NCBI GenBank assembly: GCA_033809515.1
Contig: JAPXLN010000001.1
Span: 62,001 to 126,000, forward strand
Direction of reading: 5' to 3'
Source of the DNA: JAPXLN01 sp033809515
GTDB taxonomy: Bacteria > Bacillota > Sulfobacillia > Fermentithermobacillales > Fermentithermobacillaceae
DNA: 64,000 nucleotides
Below are positions 17,130 to 25,312 of this stretch, one piece after another; position 1 is the stretch's first letter, and each line of letters begins with the position of its first letter. The notes beneath the pieces were generated by a model that saw only the letters and a program-made list of their open reading frames with translations, ran no database searches and was not told where the DNA came from. A program made the translations under genes and the position numbers.

Positions 17130-18512
17130 CTAGACTCGTTGGAACCGGGCTGTGAAATGGCGCAAGACCGGCGCCTGACGGACTATCTTAAGTCCTCTTA
17201 CTGAATCAGCCCTGTTCTTCACCTGCTGCAGCGCCCTGGCCACCATTGCCATGTGCCTGTCAGTATAGACCCGGCGCGGTATGGTCAGCCTGACAAGCTC
17301 CAGTTCCGGCCAAATCTCCTGACCGGTCTTTGGGTCGGTGCGGCCAAAAGCACAACCGCCAAGCTCCACTGCACGGACACCGCCCTCTGTGTACAGTTCC
17401 ACAACCAGGGTCTGAGCCGGAAACTCAGCCCGGGGAATGTGCGGAAAGAAAGCCAGAGCGTCTACGTACACGCCGTGTCCCCCGGTAGGACGCACTATAG
17501 GGATACCGTTTGCCTGCAGCAAATCGCCTAGATACCGGACCTGTCCAATTCTGTCTTCCAGGTAGAGGGGGTCCAAAACCTCCCTTAACCCTACGGCCAT
17601 GGCCTCCATGTCCCTGCCTGCCAGCCCACCGTAGGTCACAAAACCCTCAAAGGGGATCTGCCACTCTATAGCCCTGGCGTACAGCTCCTCATCTCTGAAT
17701 GCTAAGAACCCGCCGATATTGACAAGGGCGTCCTTCTTAGCGCTCATTGTACACCCATGGCCATATGAGAACATTTCCCGGGAAATCTCCTGAATGGACT
17801 TGTCCTCATAGCCGGGCTCAAGGTCCCGGATAAAATAGCAGTTTTCGGCGAAACGGGCTGCGTCAAAGAACACAGGGAGCCCGTACTTGTCGGCCACGGC
17901 GCGTACACCCCGGATGTTGGCCATAGATACAGGTTGCCCCCCGTTGTTGTTGCAGGTAACCGTGATGAGGATAAATGGCACCTTGCCCGGCCCAAGGCGA
18001 ATCTCGTCTTCCAGCTTCTCAAGGTCGAAATTCCCCTTAAACGAAACTTCCTCTTCAGGCCGGTACCCTACGGCTGCAAGGCAGTTGACCGGCTCGGCAC
18101 CTCTTAGGAGAATATGCCCCTCGGTCGTGTCAAAGTGCATGTTGCCCAGCACCCGGTCACCCTGTTTCACCAAACTCATCATGAGAATATGTTCGGCCCC
18201 ACGCCCCTGATGAGCAGGGACCAGATACGGAAAACCCATTACGTCCTCTACAGCCTTCTTGAGATGAGAATAGCTTCTGCTTCCGGCGTAGGCCTCATCA
18301 CCCATCATGATCCCTGCCCACTGCCTATCCGACATGGCCGCAGTGCCGCTGTCAGTAAGCAAATCTATGTACACCGCTTCTGAAGGGAGGGAAAACACAT
18401 TGTAGCCTGCGTCTTCTATGAACTTCTGACGCTGTGCTCTCGAGGTCATTCTCAAGGGCTCGACCATCTTGATCCGGTAGGGCTCGGCGTATTCACCCCG
18501 GTCTCGAAACAT
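17130..18512 (-). CDS. tnaA: Tryptophanase (beta-eliminating, PLP-dependent)
   Basis: Splits tryptophan into indole, pyruvate and ammonium. The 460 residues follow the tryptophanase/tyrosine phenol-lyase family end to end, with the PLP lysine in CTMSAKKDALVNIGG, LLTDSGTAAMS and HQGRGAEH. Three residues that separate the two enzymes favour tryptophanase: Asp in HFDTTEG where phenol-lyase has Thr, Leu in AVELGG where phenol-lyase has the phenol-binding Arg, and His in VLRHFTARF where phenol-lyase has Phe. The ATG at 18512 has GAGGTG upstream; a GTG four codons earlier is possible. Convergent with the ECF gene (11 bases apart). Confidence 0.9.
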   Translation of the reverse strand: MFRDRGEYAEPYRIKMVEPLRMTSRAQRQKFIEDAGYNVFSLPSEAVYIDLLTDSGTAAMSDRQWAGIMMGDEAYAGSRSYSHLKKAVEDVMGFPYLVPAHQGRGAEHILMMSLVKQGDRVLGNMHFDTTEGHILLRGAEPVNCLAAVGYRPEEEVSFKGNFDLEKLEDEIRLGPGKVPFILITVTCNNNGGQPVSMANIRGVRAVADKYGLPVFFDAARFAENCYFIRDLEPGYEDKSIQEISREMFSYGHGCTMSAKKDALVNIGGFLAFRDEELYARAIEWQIPFEGFVTYGGLAGRDMEAMAVGLREVLDPLYLEDRIGQVRYLGDLLQANGIPIVRPTGGHGVYVDALAFFPHIPRAEFPAQTLVVELYTEGGVRAVELGGCAFGRTDPKTGQEIWPELELVRLTIPRRVYTDRHMAMVARALQQVKNRADSVRGLKIVRQAPVLRHFTARFQRV

Positions 18513-18711
18513 GCTACATACCACCTCAGTTCAGAGTCTTTTACACGGACGGTCATGGCTAGTATTCTCGGAACACCATGCACTTCCTCCTTAGCTGCAG
18601 GAAGACCACTCAGCAACCGGCCACGTCTTATGTTACCTGCAACATGGTTCCAACATAGAATGACCCGAGGGTACCTCAGCAAGGGCGACCCTTTACAGGG
18701 AGGTCACAGAC

Positions 18712-19134
18712 TTGTCTTACGAACAGTTCCTGGGGATTCCTTTCAAATTCAGAGGTCGGAGCAGGCGAGGTGTTGACTGCCTCGGGTTAGTCTGGATGTA
18801 CCTGCGGTCAAGAGGATATGCTTTGCCTGACCGCGACGGTCTTCCTATGCTCCAGGAGGTACAGAAGGATTACCTGCCCCGCGCTATCACCATGCTTGAG
18901 AAGATAGGAACACAAGTCGATGAGCCCCAAACCGACGACATAGTGCTCATGCGGCTGCCGGGTGGGTACACTCACCTGGGCGTAATGGTTGATGACGCAA
19001 ACATGCTGCACGTTCTCAAAGACAGACCCAGCGCAACGGAACCGGTTATGAAATTCAGGCGCCGGATTGTGGGAATATATCGGCTTTCGCCCGGTTCCAG
19101 AAGAGGCTTGCTCAGCCAGTACTCCCAATCATAA
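18712..19134 (+). CDS. NlpC/P60-like cysteine peptidase domain protein
   Basis: A 140-residue stand-alone domain. The catalytic Cys is in the typical GVDCLGLVWMYLRSRG helix (about residues 20-35) and the His in THLGVMVDD (about residue 87). Such domains cut bonds in peptidoglycan peptides or modify other amides. No signal peptide or cell-wall-binding domain is present, and the form resembles the short phage-tail type. TTG at 18712 follows GGGAGGT at seven bases. No phage genes surround it. Target unknown. Confidence 0.8.
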   Translation: MSYEQFLGIPFKFRGRSRRGVDCLGLVWMYLRSRGYALPDRDGLPMLQEVQKDYLPRAITMLEKIGTQVDEPQTDDIVLMRLPGGYTHLGVMVDDANMLHVLKDRPSATEPVMKFRRRIVGIYRLSPGSRRGLLSQYSQS

Positions 19135-19154
19135 GTGGCCTTTGGGCCACTTAT
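19131..19154. terminator. Perfect 10-bp hairpin between convergent genes
   Basis: ATAAGTGGCC, loop TTTG, GGCCACTTAT. It includes the NlpC/P60 stop codon and lies seven bases before the fabK stop, so it can serve both strands. There is no long T run. Confidence 0.7.
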
Positions 19155-19161
19155 CAACCTG

Positions 19162-20136
19162 TCATTGCGTACTCGACATCCGGGCCAGCCTCTGCAAAAC
19201 CTCTTCAGCTCCTGCAACTACATGACCGATTATCTCCTGACACGTTTCCTCCCTGGTGACCATGGCAGCCACTTGCCCTGCCATCAGGGATCCCTGATCC
19301 ACGTCGCCGTCTATGACCGCAGCGCGCAGCCTCCCGGCCCCCAAAGCTTCCAGTTCTTCCACGCTCGCCCCTTTCTCTTCGGCCTCAAGGAACTCCCTGG
19401 CAAACTTGTTGTTGAGGACTCTGACAGGGTGTCCGGTCTTAGCTCCGGTCACCACGGTGCTTCGGTCTTTGGCTGCAATGATCGCTTTCTTGAGATTCGG
19501 ATGAGCAACCGACTCCCTGGCGCACACAAAACGCGTACCCATTTGAACACCGCATGCGCCCAGGGCAAGGGCGGCTGCGAGCCCGCGTCCGTCAAACACG
19601 CCACCGGCAGCGACCACCGGGATCTTCACAGCGTCAGCTATTTGAGGCACCAGGGGGAACGTGGCAATCTGTCCAATGTGTCCGCCGCACTCCATTCCCT
19701 CGGCGATGACAGCATCCACGCCCGCCCGTTCAAGCCTCCTGGCCAGGTTTACCGAAGAGACAAGAGACAACACCCTGGCGCCTGCTTCCTTCAGCCGCGA
19801 AACATGCTTCCCGGGGTTCCCGGCGCCTGTACTGACAACCGGCACGCCCTCTTCGATGACAAGATCAACGATCTCATCAGCATAGGGAGACATGAAATAC
19901 ACGTTGACTCCGAAGGGTCTTTTGGTTTTTTGCCTTATCCTGCGAATCTCCTCGCGAACTACCTCAGGAGGAGCGTTTCCTGCGCCCATGACGCCCAGCC
20001 CTCCGGCCTCGCTGACCGCCGCAGCCAGACTCGAAGTTGCCACCCACGCCATTCCTCCTTGAATAATGGGATAGTCAATGCCAAGAAGATCACACAATTC
20101 AGTGTGGAGAACTCCAGCTTTGTTGATAACTGCCAT
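19162..20136 (-). CDS. fabK: FMN-dependent enoyl-ACP reductase FabK / nitronate monooxygenase family
   Basis: TIM-barrel flavoprotein, 324 residues. The best match by eye is FabK, which reduces enoyl-ACP in fatty acid elongation: PIIQGGMAWV at the N-terminus, AEGMECGGHIG, VAAGGVFDGRG, VQMGTRFV and the C-terminal GDVDQGSLMAGQVAAMV are all FabK-like. Nitronate monooxygenases share the fold and cannot be wholly excluded. The ATG at 20136 follows AGGAGG at seven bases, whereas the TTG six bases earlier is too close. No other fatty acid genes are adjacent. Its leader is made of short tandem repeats. Confidence 0.82.
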   Translation of the reverse strand: MAVINKAGVLHTELCDLLGIDYPIIQGGMAWVATSSLAAAVSEAGGLGVMGAGNAPPEVVREEIRRIRQKTKRPFGVNVYFMSPYADEIVDLVIEEGVPVVSTGAGNPGKHVSRLKEAGARVLSLVSSVNLARRLERAGVDAVIAEGMECGGHIGQIATFPLVPQIADAVKIPVVAAGGVFDGRGLAAALALGACGVQMGTRFVCARESVAHPNLKKAIIAAKDRSTVVTGAKTGHPVRVLNNKFAREFLEAEEKGASVEELEALGAGRLRAAVIDGDVDQGSLMAGQVAAMVTREETCQEIIGHVVAGAEEVLQRLARMSSTQ

Positions 20137-20213
20137 ATTCAAGCCTCCTGAATCAAAGCCCCTGAGTTCAAGTTCCCCGGGTTCAACCTCCCTCAGGTTC
20201 AGCCTCTCTGAAC
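20137..20213 (-). repeat. Tandem ~15-bp units carrying RBS-like sequence, fabK leader
   Basis: About five imperfect units of 14-16 bases directly before the fabK ATG. On the coding strand each unit has a purine run (GAGG, GGGAGG, GGGGA, GGGG, AGGAGG) followed by TTGA or CTGA. Only the last copy is at the right distance from the ATG. Confidence 0.7.
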
Positions 20214-20245
20214 ACCTAAGGACCGCGGGCTCATTCTAGCACAGG

Positions 20246-21160
20246 CTATGGAGCAACCGGTACATCCTTATCGAGAATTGCCTTAATCCCTGAAAGCCCG
20301 CCAAGAACCGCAGCGGCCTCAGAAGGTACGATGATCTTGGTAGCTTTTCCGTCAGCCACTTTCTCGAGGGCCTCAAGAGACCGGATGGCAACGACCTCGG
20401 CAGTGGGGTCAGCCTCCTTAATGGCGCTGTAAACCATCTTGATGCCCTCGGCCTTGGCCTTCTGAACCTGGATAATAGCTTCAGCTTCTCCCTGGGCTCT
20501 CAGAATGGCAGCCTGACGGTCTCCGTCTGCTCTTCGAATCTGGGCTTCCTTCTCCCCTTCAGCCCTGAGAATGGCAGCAGATTTCTCGCCTTCAGCTCTC
20601 AGGACTGCTTCACGACGCTCCCTCTCAGCCCGCATCTGTTTTTCCATGGCATCCAACAGATCCCTGGGAGGTGCAATAGTCTTAATCTCCACCCTGGTCA
20701 CCTTGATGCCCCACTTGTCGGTAGCTTCATCCAGAATATCCCGGAGCTGGGCGTTGACCCTGTCCCGTGACGTGAGGGTCTGATCAAGATCCATGTCTCC
20801 CACAACGTTCCGAAGGGTAGTAGCTGCAAGGAACTCAATAGCCACTCTCGGGTTGGCTATTTCGTACGTGTACAAGATAGGGTCTGTCACCTGATAATAG
20901 ACCACAGTGTCTATCTGCATAGTAACGTTGTCTCTGGTAATGACAGGCTGCGGAGGGTAATCAACGATCTGTTCACGAAGATCGATGACCGCCCTCATCT
21001 TGTCAATAAACGGCACCAGGAAGTTCACGCCTGTCTTGGCCACTCCGTGAAACTTGCCCAGTCTTTCGATAATACCAACTCTCGCCTGACGGACAATCCT
21101 AATAGACGTAGCAGCGTAAACCGGCGCAAAGATGACAAGCAACGCAAACAGAATCTTCAT
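20246..21160 (-). CDS. SPFH/Band 7 (stomatin-like) membrane protein
   Basis: 304 residues: N-terminal membrane segment (about 1-18), an SPFH domain with PQPVITRDNVTMQIDTVVYY and GEDLDQ-like DMDLDQTLTSRD, then a long Ala/Glu/Arg coiled coil with repeated RAEGEK units (about 185-240). Such proteins oligomerise in the membrane and scaffold microdomains or regulate proteases. The nfeD gene 35 bases upstream is the usual partner. ATG at 21160 follows GGGGAGGAAATC. Confidence 0.93.
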   Translation of the reverse strand: MKILFALLVIFAPVYAATSIRIVRQARVGIIERLGKFHGVAKTGVNFLVPFIDKMRAVIDLREQIVDYPPQPVITRDNVTMQIDTVVYYQVTDPILYTYEIANPRVAIEFLAATTLRNVVGDMDLDQTLTSRDRVNAQLRDILDEATDKWGIKVTRVEIKTIAPPRDLLDAMEKQMRAERERREAVLRAEGEKSAAILRAEGEKEAQIRRADGDRQAAILRAQGEAEAIIQVQKAKAEGIKMVYSAIKEADPTAEVVAIRSLEALEKVADGKATKIIVPSEAAAVLGGLSGIKAILDKDVPVAP

Positions 21161-21195
21161 GATTTCCTCCCCCTATGATTTGGTTTTGGCCTTTC

Positions 21196-21627
21196 TCATT
21201 CAGGCCCTTCTACCACAAGGTGCACTCCTTCCACTCTAAGAACCCTGACCGTAACTCCTAAGGGAATCAACGTTTCACACAGTGACCTGGCTGACCATAC
21301 CTCGCCTTTGACCTTGACCTTGCCCGCTTCGTTGGGAGGGATGGCCTGCACTACCACAGCTCTTTTCCCTTCGAGAGCGTAGACGTTAGTCTTGAGCTCG
21401 CTGCCTTTCCTGAACCACGACGCTGCGACTCGTTTGGTTGAAAACACAAGGCCCAGTGACACCAAGATAAAAGCGGCAAACTGATAACCTGCCTTCAAAC
21501 CCAACCAGCTTAGAGCAGCCGCCACAAGCGCTCCTACACTGAACAGTATGATGAAGAAAGTCTCAGTGAAGATCTCGGCGATGGCGCATACAATGGCAAC
21601 TACCAGCCAACCTGCCCACTGATACAT
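21196..21627 (-). CDS. NfeD family membrane protein
   Basis: 143 residues with three to four hydrophobic segments and a C-terminal OB-fold domain (about residues 75-143, from EGKRAVVVQAIPP). It is the short NfeD form lacking the ClpP-like protease domain, normally encoded with an SPFH protein, as here. The frame opens at 21660, but the ATG at 21627 follows GGGGAGGAG and is chosen. Confidence 0.9.
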   Translation of the reverse strand: MYQWAGWLVVAIVCAIAEIFTETFFIILFSVGALVAAALSWLGLKAGYQFAAFILVSLGLVFSTKRVAASWFRKGSELKTNVYALEGKRAVVVQAIPPNEAGKVKVKGEVWSARSLCETLIPLGVTVRVLRVEGVHLVVEGPE

Positions 21628-21695
21628 CGCATCTCCTCCCCATCTGAATACGTAGGCCAAGGTTTTTGGTTAGCAGACCCGGTCGTATAGGGGCG

Positions 21696-22982
21696 CTAGA
21701 AAGACTCTAGTTTACGCACAAGGGCACATGCAGCACACAGCGGTCTCGCCCAGGGACCGCCTGCGGCAAGGAGTTTCTTGGCAAGCTTGGCAGATCCCTG
21801 CTTCCTGATTTTGGGGTCTGACAGGTACATGGCCAGGAGTCCCCGGACAACTGCCCGGTGCAAGTGAGGGTTAACCTGGAGATCACCGGCAGATTCCAAA
21901 GAACGCCGGGCAAAGGTGCATAGCGCCGGTAGAGCTTCTTCATGAGAACCGTAATATGTTACGAAGTTAAGGTCGCCCCCGGCCCTGTCCTCCTCTTGAT
22001 CTATGAAATAGTCCAGCAGAATGTGAAGAGCCGTGATCTGGGGAAAATGCGCCCGGTAGATGCTGTAAGCTTCCTTGTCAGTAAAGTCCGCACGGCCGGA
22101 GCTGCATACGAGACTGAACATGCCCAGTGTTGAGCCTGCAGCTGCGCCAAATTCCCACCATGTCAGGCTGCCCTGAGAAGACATGCTTTGGGAAGGGGTA
22201 TCCTGAAAAGGGGTAAGCTGAAAAGGTACGTCCCGAGAAGGCTGCCCGGCTAACCTCCATGAGACCGGCCACTGTGTCAAAGACCGGTCAGGGTACAACG
22301 CTTCTGCAAGACGCGCGTCAAACCAGCTAAGCATAAGCTTGTCACGAATGCCTGGCGACAGGTGCTTTATAGACTGCAGTTCTGAATACAGACGAGCCAG
22401 CTTAAGCACAAGGGGTTTTGCAGCAGAATACCCGGAAAGATCCCCGAGGGCAGAGCGAGATGCCTGAACCAGCCCATCGAGATAGCCGCCGTCATCTATA
22501 GGGCGTCGCCTTGGCCCTGACACGGGCATGAGGCAAGACCCATCCTCGCCAGGGACGAGGTCACAGTACAAAGAGTAATAGTCGCAAACAGCCCTTTCGG
22601 GATCAAGAGCGCACAGCATTGCCTCATGAAGGTGCATGAAAGCCTTGAACTGCCCCTCGGCCTTTTCGGGTGAAGGGTCTGACAACGTTGGCACAGCCCC
22701 GGGTCCACGGTCTACCAGATTATCCAGGTAGTCACTGATAGTCTGGACGGTGACGATTGCCCTGACCAGTTGGGGCACATTGGTAGGATTCAGCAAGGCC
22801 AGAACTGACCCTCCTACACAGTGAAATCGTTTATGCTTCAAACTGGCCAAAGCTTCAGCTCTTAGCCTGGCATGACGAATCTGCGAGGCCTTATTCTTCC
22901 AATTCGCGAGCTCCCGGGATACTTCCGGCAAGATCCTTCGAATGAACGTCAAGTAGACAAAGGTTTCATTAAGCAGCTGCAT
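21696..22982 (-). CDS. ytpB: YtpB-type (DUF2600) terpene synthase
   Basis: Large-terpene synthase of the tetraprenyl-beta-curcumene synthase family, which cyclises long polyprenyl diphosphates in Bacillus. 428 residues. Asp-rich SDYLDNLVDR (near residue 85) and DYFIDQEEDRAGGDLNF (near 345) are family hallmarks, with WWEFGAAAGSTLGMFSL between them. Residues ~245-270 are a Ser/Gln/Pro-rich insert written by short DNA repeats. The start is ATG 22982 with a poorly spaced AAGG, so it is uncertain. No polyprenyl diphosphate synthase is adjacent. Product unknown. Confidence 0.85.
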   Translation of the reverse strand: MQLLNETFVYLTFIRRILPEVSRELANWKNKASQIRHARLRAEALASLKHKRFHCVGGSVLALLNPTNVPQLVRAIVTVQTISDYLDNLVDRGPGAVPTLSDPSPEKAEGQFKAFMHLHEAMLCALDPERAVCDYYSLYCDLVPGEDGSCLMPVSGPRRRPIDDGGYLDGLVQASRSALGDLSGYSAAKPLVLKLARLYSELQSIKHLSPGIRDKLMLSWFDARLAEALYPDRSLTQWPVSWRLAGQPSRDVPFQLTPFQDTPSQSMSSQGSLTWWEFGAAAGSTLGMFSLVCSSGRADFTDKEAYSIYRAHFPQITALHILLDYFIDQEEDRAGGDLNFVTYYGSHEEALPALCTFARRSLESAGDLQVNPHLHRAVVRGLLAMYLSDPKIRKQGSAKLAKKLLAAGGPWARPLCAACALVRKLESF

Positions 22983-23311
22983 ACCTTAGGTTTGCCCGGG
23001 CAAGAGCTCGGATATGAACTACCGGGCAGGATTTACATGTCTTCTCAACGAATGCAACTATTGCTACCCCTTTTTTCTACACGCTCGCCCCTGGGAAGGG
23101 CCCGGGCAGAGGGCACCACACGTCAGCAGATGATTGGTGCCGTCCGCTACGTGGCATCATATCAGACCTGGTTGTGCTTACAGGGTCACCCATTGAAAAG
23201 CGCATTTCTCTCATGAAGGCATACGGCAGCTTGCGCAACGCTGCAAGGTTAACCGCAATATCTCGATGATCAAGGGGGTACGCCTTTTGACCGTGAAAGG
23301 AATGTGATGGC
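22983..23311. other. 329-base gap between ytpB and the chemoreceptor
   Basis: Divergent promoter region. No gene is supported. Fragments of protein-like sequence occur in two plus-strand frames (a Cys-rich stretch near 23025-23090 and IEKRISLMKAYGSLRNAARL near 23190-23250), possibly a decayed gene. No known riboswitch was recognised. Confidence 0.4.
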
Positions 23312-25189
23312 ATGACTATATCGGGTCGCATCACCCTAAACAACGTAGTACTTCTTCTCCTTACAGTTTTCGTAGCTATTACCGGAGCCACAAGCGTCAG
23401 AAGGCTGGAAGCGCGCCTACACGACATGAACGCTCTGCACGTGCCTGCTGCGTCCATACTGGTCAATCTGGACAAAGACCTTCACAAAGCTTTCCTGGCC
23501 GAAAGGACAATCCTATCGACTGAAAACCCCAGTGAGGCTGAGCGCTGGGAAAACGTTCACCGGAACGCAATAACCTCAGCTCAGGGGCTTTGGGTTGAGT
23601 ACGTAGAGCTGATGGGCAGCAGTACCCCGAAGTCCCTTGCCGAATCCTTTGAAACCGCCCTCTCAGAATGGCTCAACGTGTCAGGCCGGATCTTTGTCCT
23701 TATTGAGAAGACAACCCCAGCATCCAGGGCAAAAGCCACGGAGCTGTCTCTGGGTGACAGCAGTGATGCGTTTGACATGGCCAGCGCCATAGTACGAGAA
23801 CTCGCCAGCCTTGCCGAAGACGAGGCATCCAGTGTATCTGCTTCAGGAACAGGCATTATGCGGACTGCCATGGCTTCGTTTGTGTTCATATCCTGCATCG
23901 GAGTGTTGATAGGCGCCGGTTTTTCCTGGGTTACCATAAAGTCGACTACCTTTCCCATCAAGAAACTTGTTGAAGCTCTCACTTTGGCCACTGAAGCTGA
24001 AGGAGACCTCACTGTGATTCTCGAGGAAAGCCGTAACGATGAGATAACCGAGGTAGCCAGACTGTTCAACAGTTTTACCGGGAAGCTCAGAGACACCGTG
24101 TCCCGCGTGTCAGAAGCGACCGGCAAAGTGGCAGAAACCAGTCAGGCACTTTCTGAAGGCGCTGAAGACTCAAGTTTGATTACGTCTCAGATTGCCCATG
24201 CCATTGGTCAGATAGCTGCAGGTTCTCAAGATCAAAGTGAGAGCGCCGGCAAAACAGCAACAGCAGTAGATCACCTGACCGAAGCTATCAGTCAGGTAGC
24301 TCGAGGAACCGAAAAGCAAATGGAAGGCGTTCAAACAGCCATGACAACAGCTATGGACTCTGACAGGGCTCTGGATGAAACCCTTTCCATGCTGAAAAAA
24401 ACAGGGCTGGCGGCAGAGAAGAATGCCTCCTTTGCCACGGGAGGAAGTGAATGTGTTCGAAACGTGCTGGAAAGCATAGGTCGAATAGGAGACTCTGCGG
24501 GAAACATTGTGGAACGAATAACCGAGCTTGACAAGCACTCCCGCGACATCAGCGGAATAGTCGAAGTGATAAGCAGCATTGCTACGCAGACCAATCTGCT
24601 GGCTCTAAACGCGGCCATTGAAGCTGCACGAGCCGGAGAACACGGAAAAGGTTTCGCTGTGGTGTCGGAAGAGATCCGAAAACTCGCAGAAGAGTCATCC
24701 CGGGAGACCAAAGCTATTGCCAAACTGATCGAGAGCATACGTCAGGCGACAGAAAAAGCGGTTTCAGCGGCCAAATCAGGCGCAAGCGAAGTAGAGGCCG
24801 GAACCGTCCTGGCCAGAGAAGCCAGCGAAGCCTTGAGTAACATTGCCCAGGGGGCTGCTGAGACCCAGGAACTGGTGGTAACCCTTGCCCAATCAACAAA
24901 AACCGTGGTGGGATCAAGCAAGACCACCCAGGACGCCATGGCTACCATTGTGAAGATCGCCCAGGAGAATGCTAATGCCGCTGAAAGAATGATGATAAGC
25001 GCAGGCGAGGTTCGCAGGCTGATTGACAGCGTTGCTGCGGTTTCTGAGGAAAATGCAGCTGCAACAGAAGAGGTTTCAGCATCCGCTGAAGACATGAACT
25101 CATCCATAAGGCAAATTGCCGTATCGGCACAGACCTTGTCTGAACTTGCCCATAGCTTGAGAGCGACTGTGAACAGGTTTGGAACATGA
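23312..25189 (+). CDS. Methyl-accepting chemotaxis protein
   Basis: Membrane chemoreceptor, 625 residues. TM1 at about 8-30, a helical extracellular sensor of ~150 residues (four-helix-bundle type by its length and composition), TM2 at about 186-212, HAMP domain to ~265, then a long signalling coiled coil with the conserved hairpin tip IATQTNLLALNAAIEAARAG and HGKGFAVVSEEIRKLAEESS. ATG at 23312 has AAAGGA upstream. No other chemotaxis gene is in the window. Ligand unknown. Confidence 0.95.
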   Translation: MTISGRITLNNVVLLLLTVFVAITGATSVRRLEARLHDMNALHVPAASILVNLDKDLHKAFLAERTILSTENPSEAERWENVHRNAITSAQGLWVEYVELMGSSTPKSLAESFETALSEWLNVSGRIFVLIEKTTPASRAKATELSLGDSSDAFDMASAIVRELASLAEDEASSVSASGTGIMRTAMASFVFISCIGVLIGAGFSWVTIKSTTFPIKKLVEALTLATEAEGDLTVILEESRNDEITEVARLFNSFTGKLRDTVSRVSEATGKVAETSQALSEGAEDSSLITSQIAHAIGQIAAGSQDQSESAGKTATAVDHLTEAISQVARGTEKQMEGVQTAMTTAMDSDRALDETLSMLKKTGLAAEKNASFATGGSECVRNVLESIGRIGDSAGNIVERITELDKHSRDISGIVEVISSIATQTNLLALNAAIEAARAGEHGKGFAVVSEEIRKLAEESSRETKAIAKLIESIRQATEKAVSAAKSGASEVEAGTVLAREASEALSNIAQGAAETQELVVTLAQSTKTVVGSSKTTQDAMATIVKIAQENANAAERMMISAGEVRRLIDSVAAVSEENAAATEEVSASAEDMNSSIRQIAVSAQTLSELAHSLRATVNRFGT

Positions 25190-25312
25190 ATCTTGTGTCA
25201 ACGTTGCACGAATGCCCCATGAAATGGTACAAGTATCATAAGATGTTAATCCAGCGTTCTGCCCCATGCCAGGACACTGGGCCAACCGTGCTTCAAGGGG
25301 GTCAGGCAAGCG

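Noticed and set aside
17130..18512. Tyrosine phenol-lyase as the identity of the beta-eliminating lyase
   Set aside because: Positions equivalent to Thr124, Arg381 and Phe448 of phenol-lyase are Asp, Leu and His here, which is the tryptophanase pattern.
18600..18711. T-box leader near the NlpC/P60 and tnaA starts, prompted by GAGGGTACC
   Set aside because: The AGGGTGGNACCGCG core and the surrounding helices are missing.
18712..19134. Prophage remnant suggested by the short phage-tail-like NlpC/P60 domain
   Set aside because: No other phage gene, integrase or attachment repeat lies nearby.
19135..20151. Long plus-strand frame (338 codons) opposite fabK
   Set aside because: It is antisense to a clearly recognisable FabK-family gene, and its translation shows no domain and odd composition.
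23100..23311. Cyclic-di-GMP riboswitch before the chemoreceptor
   Set aside because: I looked for the GEMM core segments and could not find them in order.
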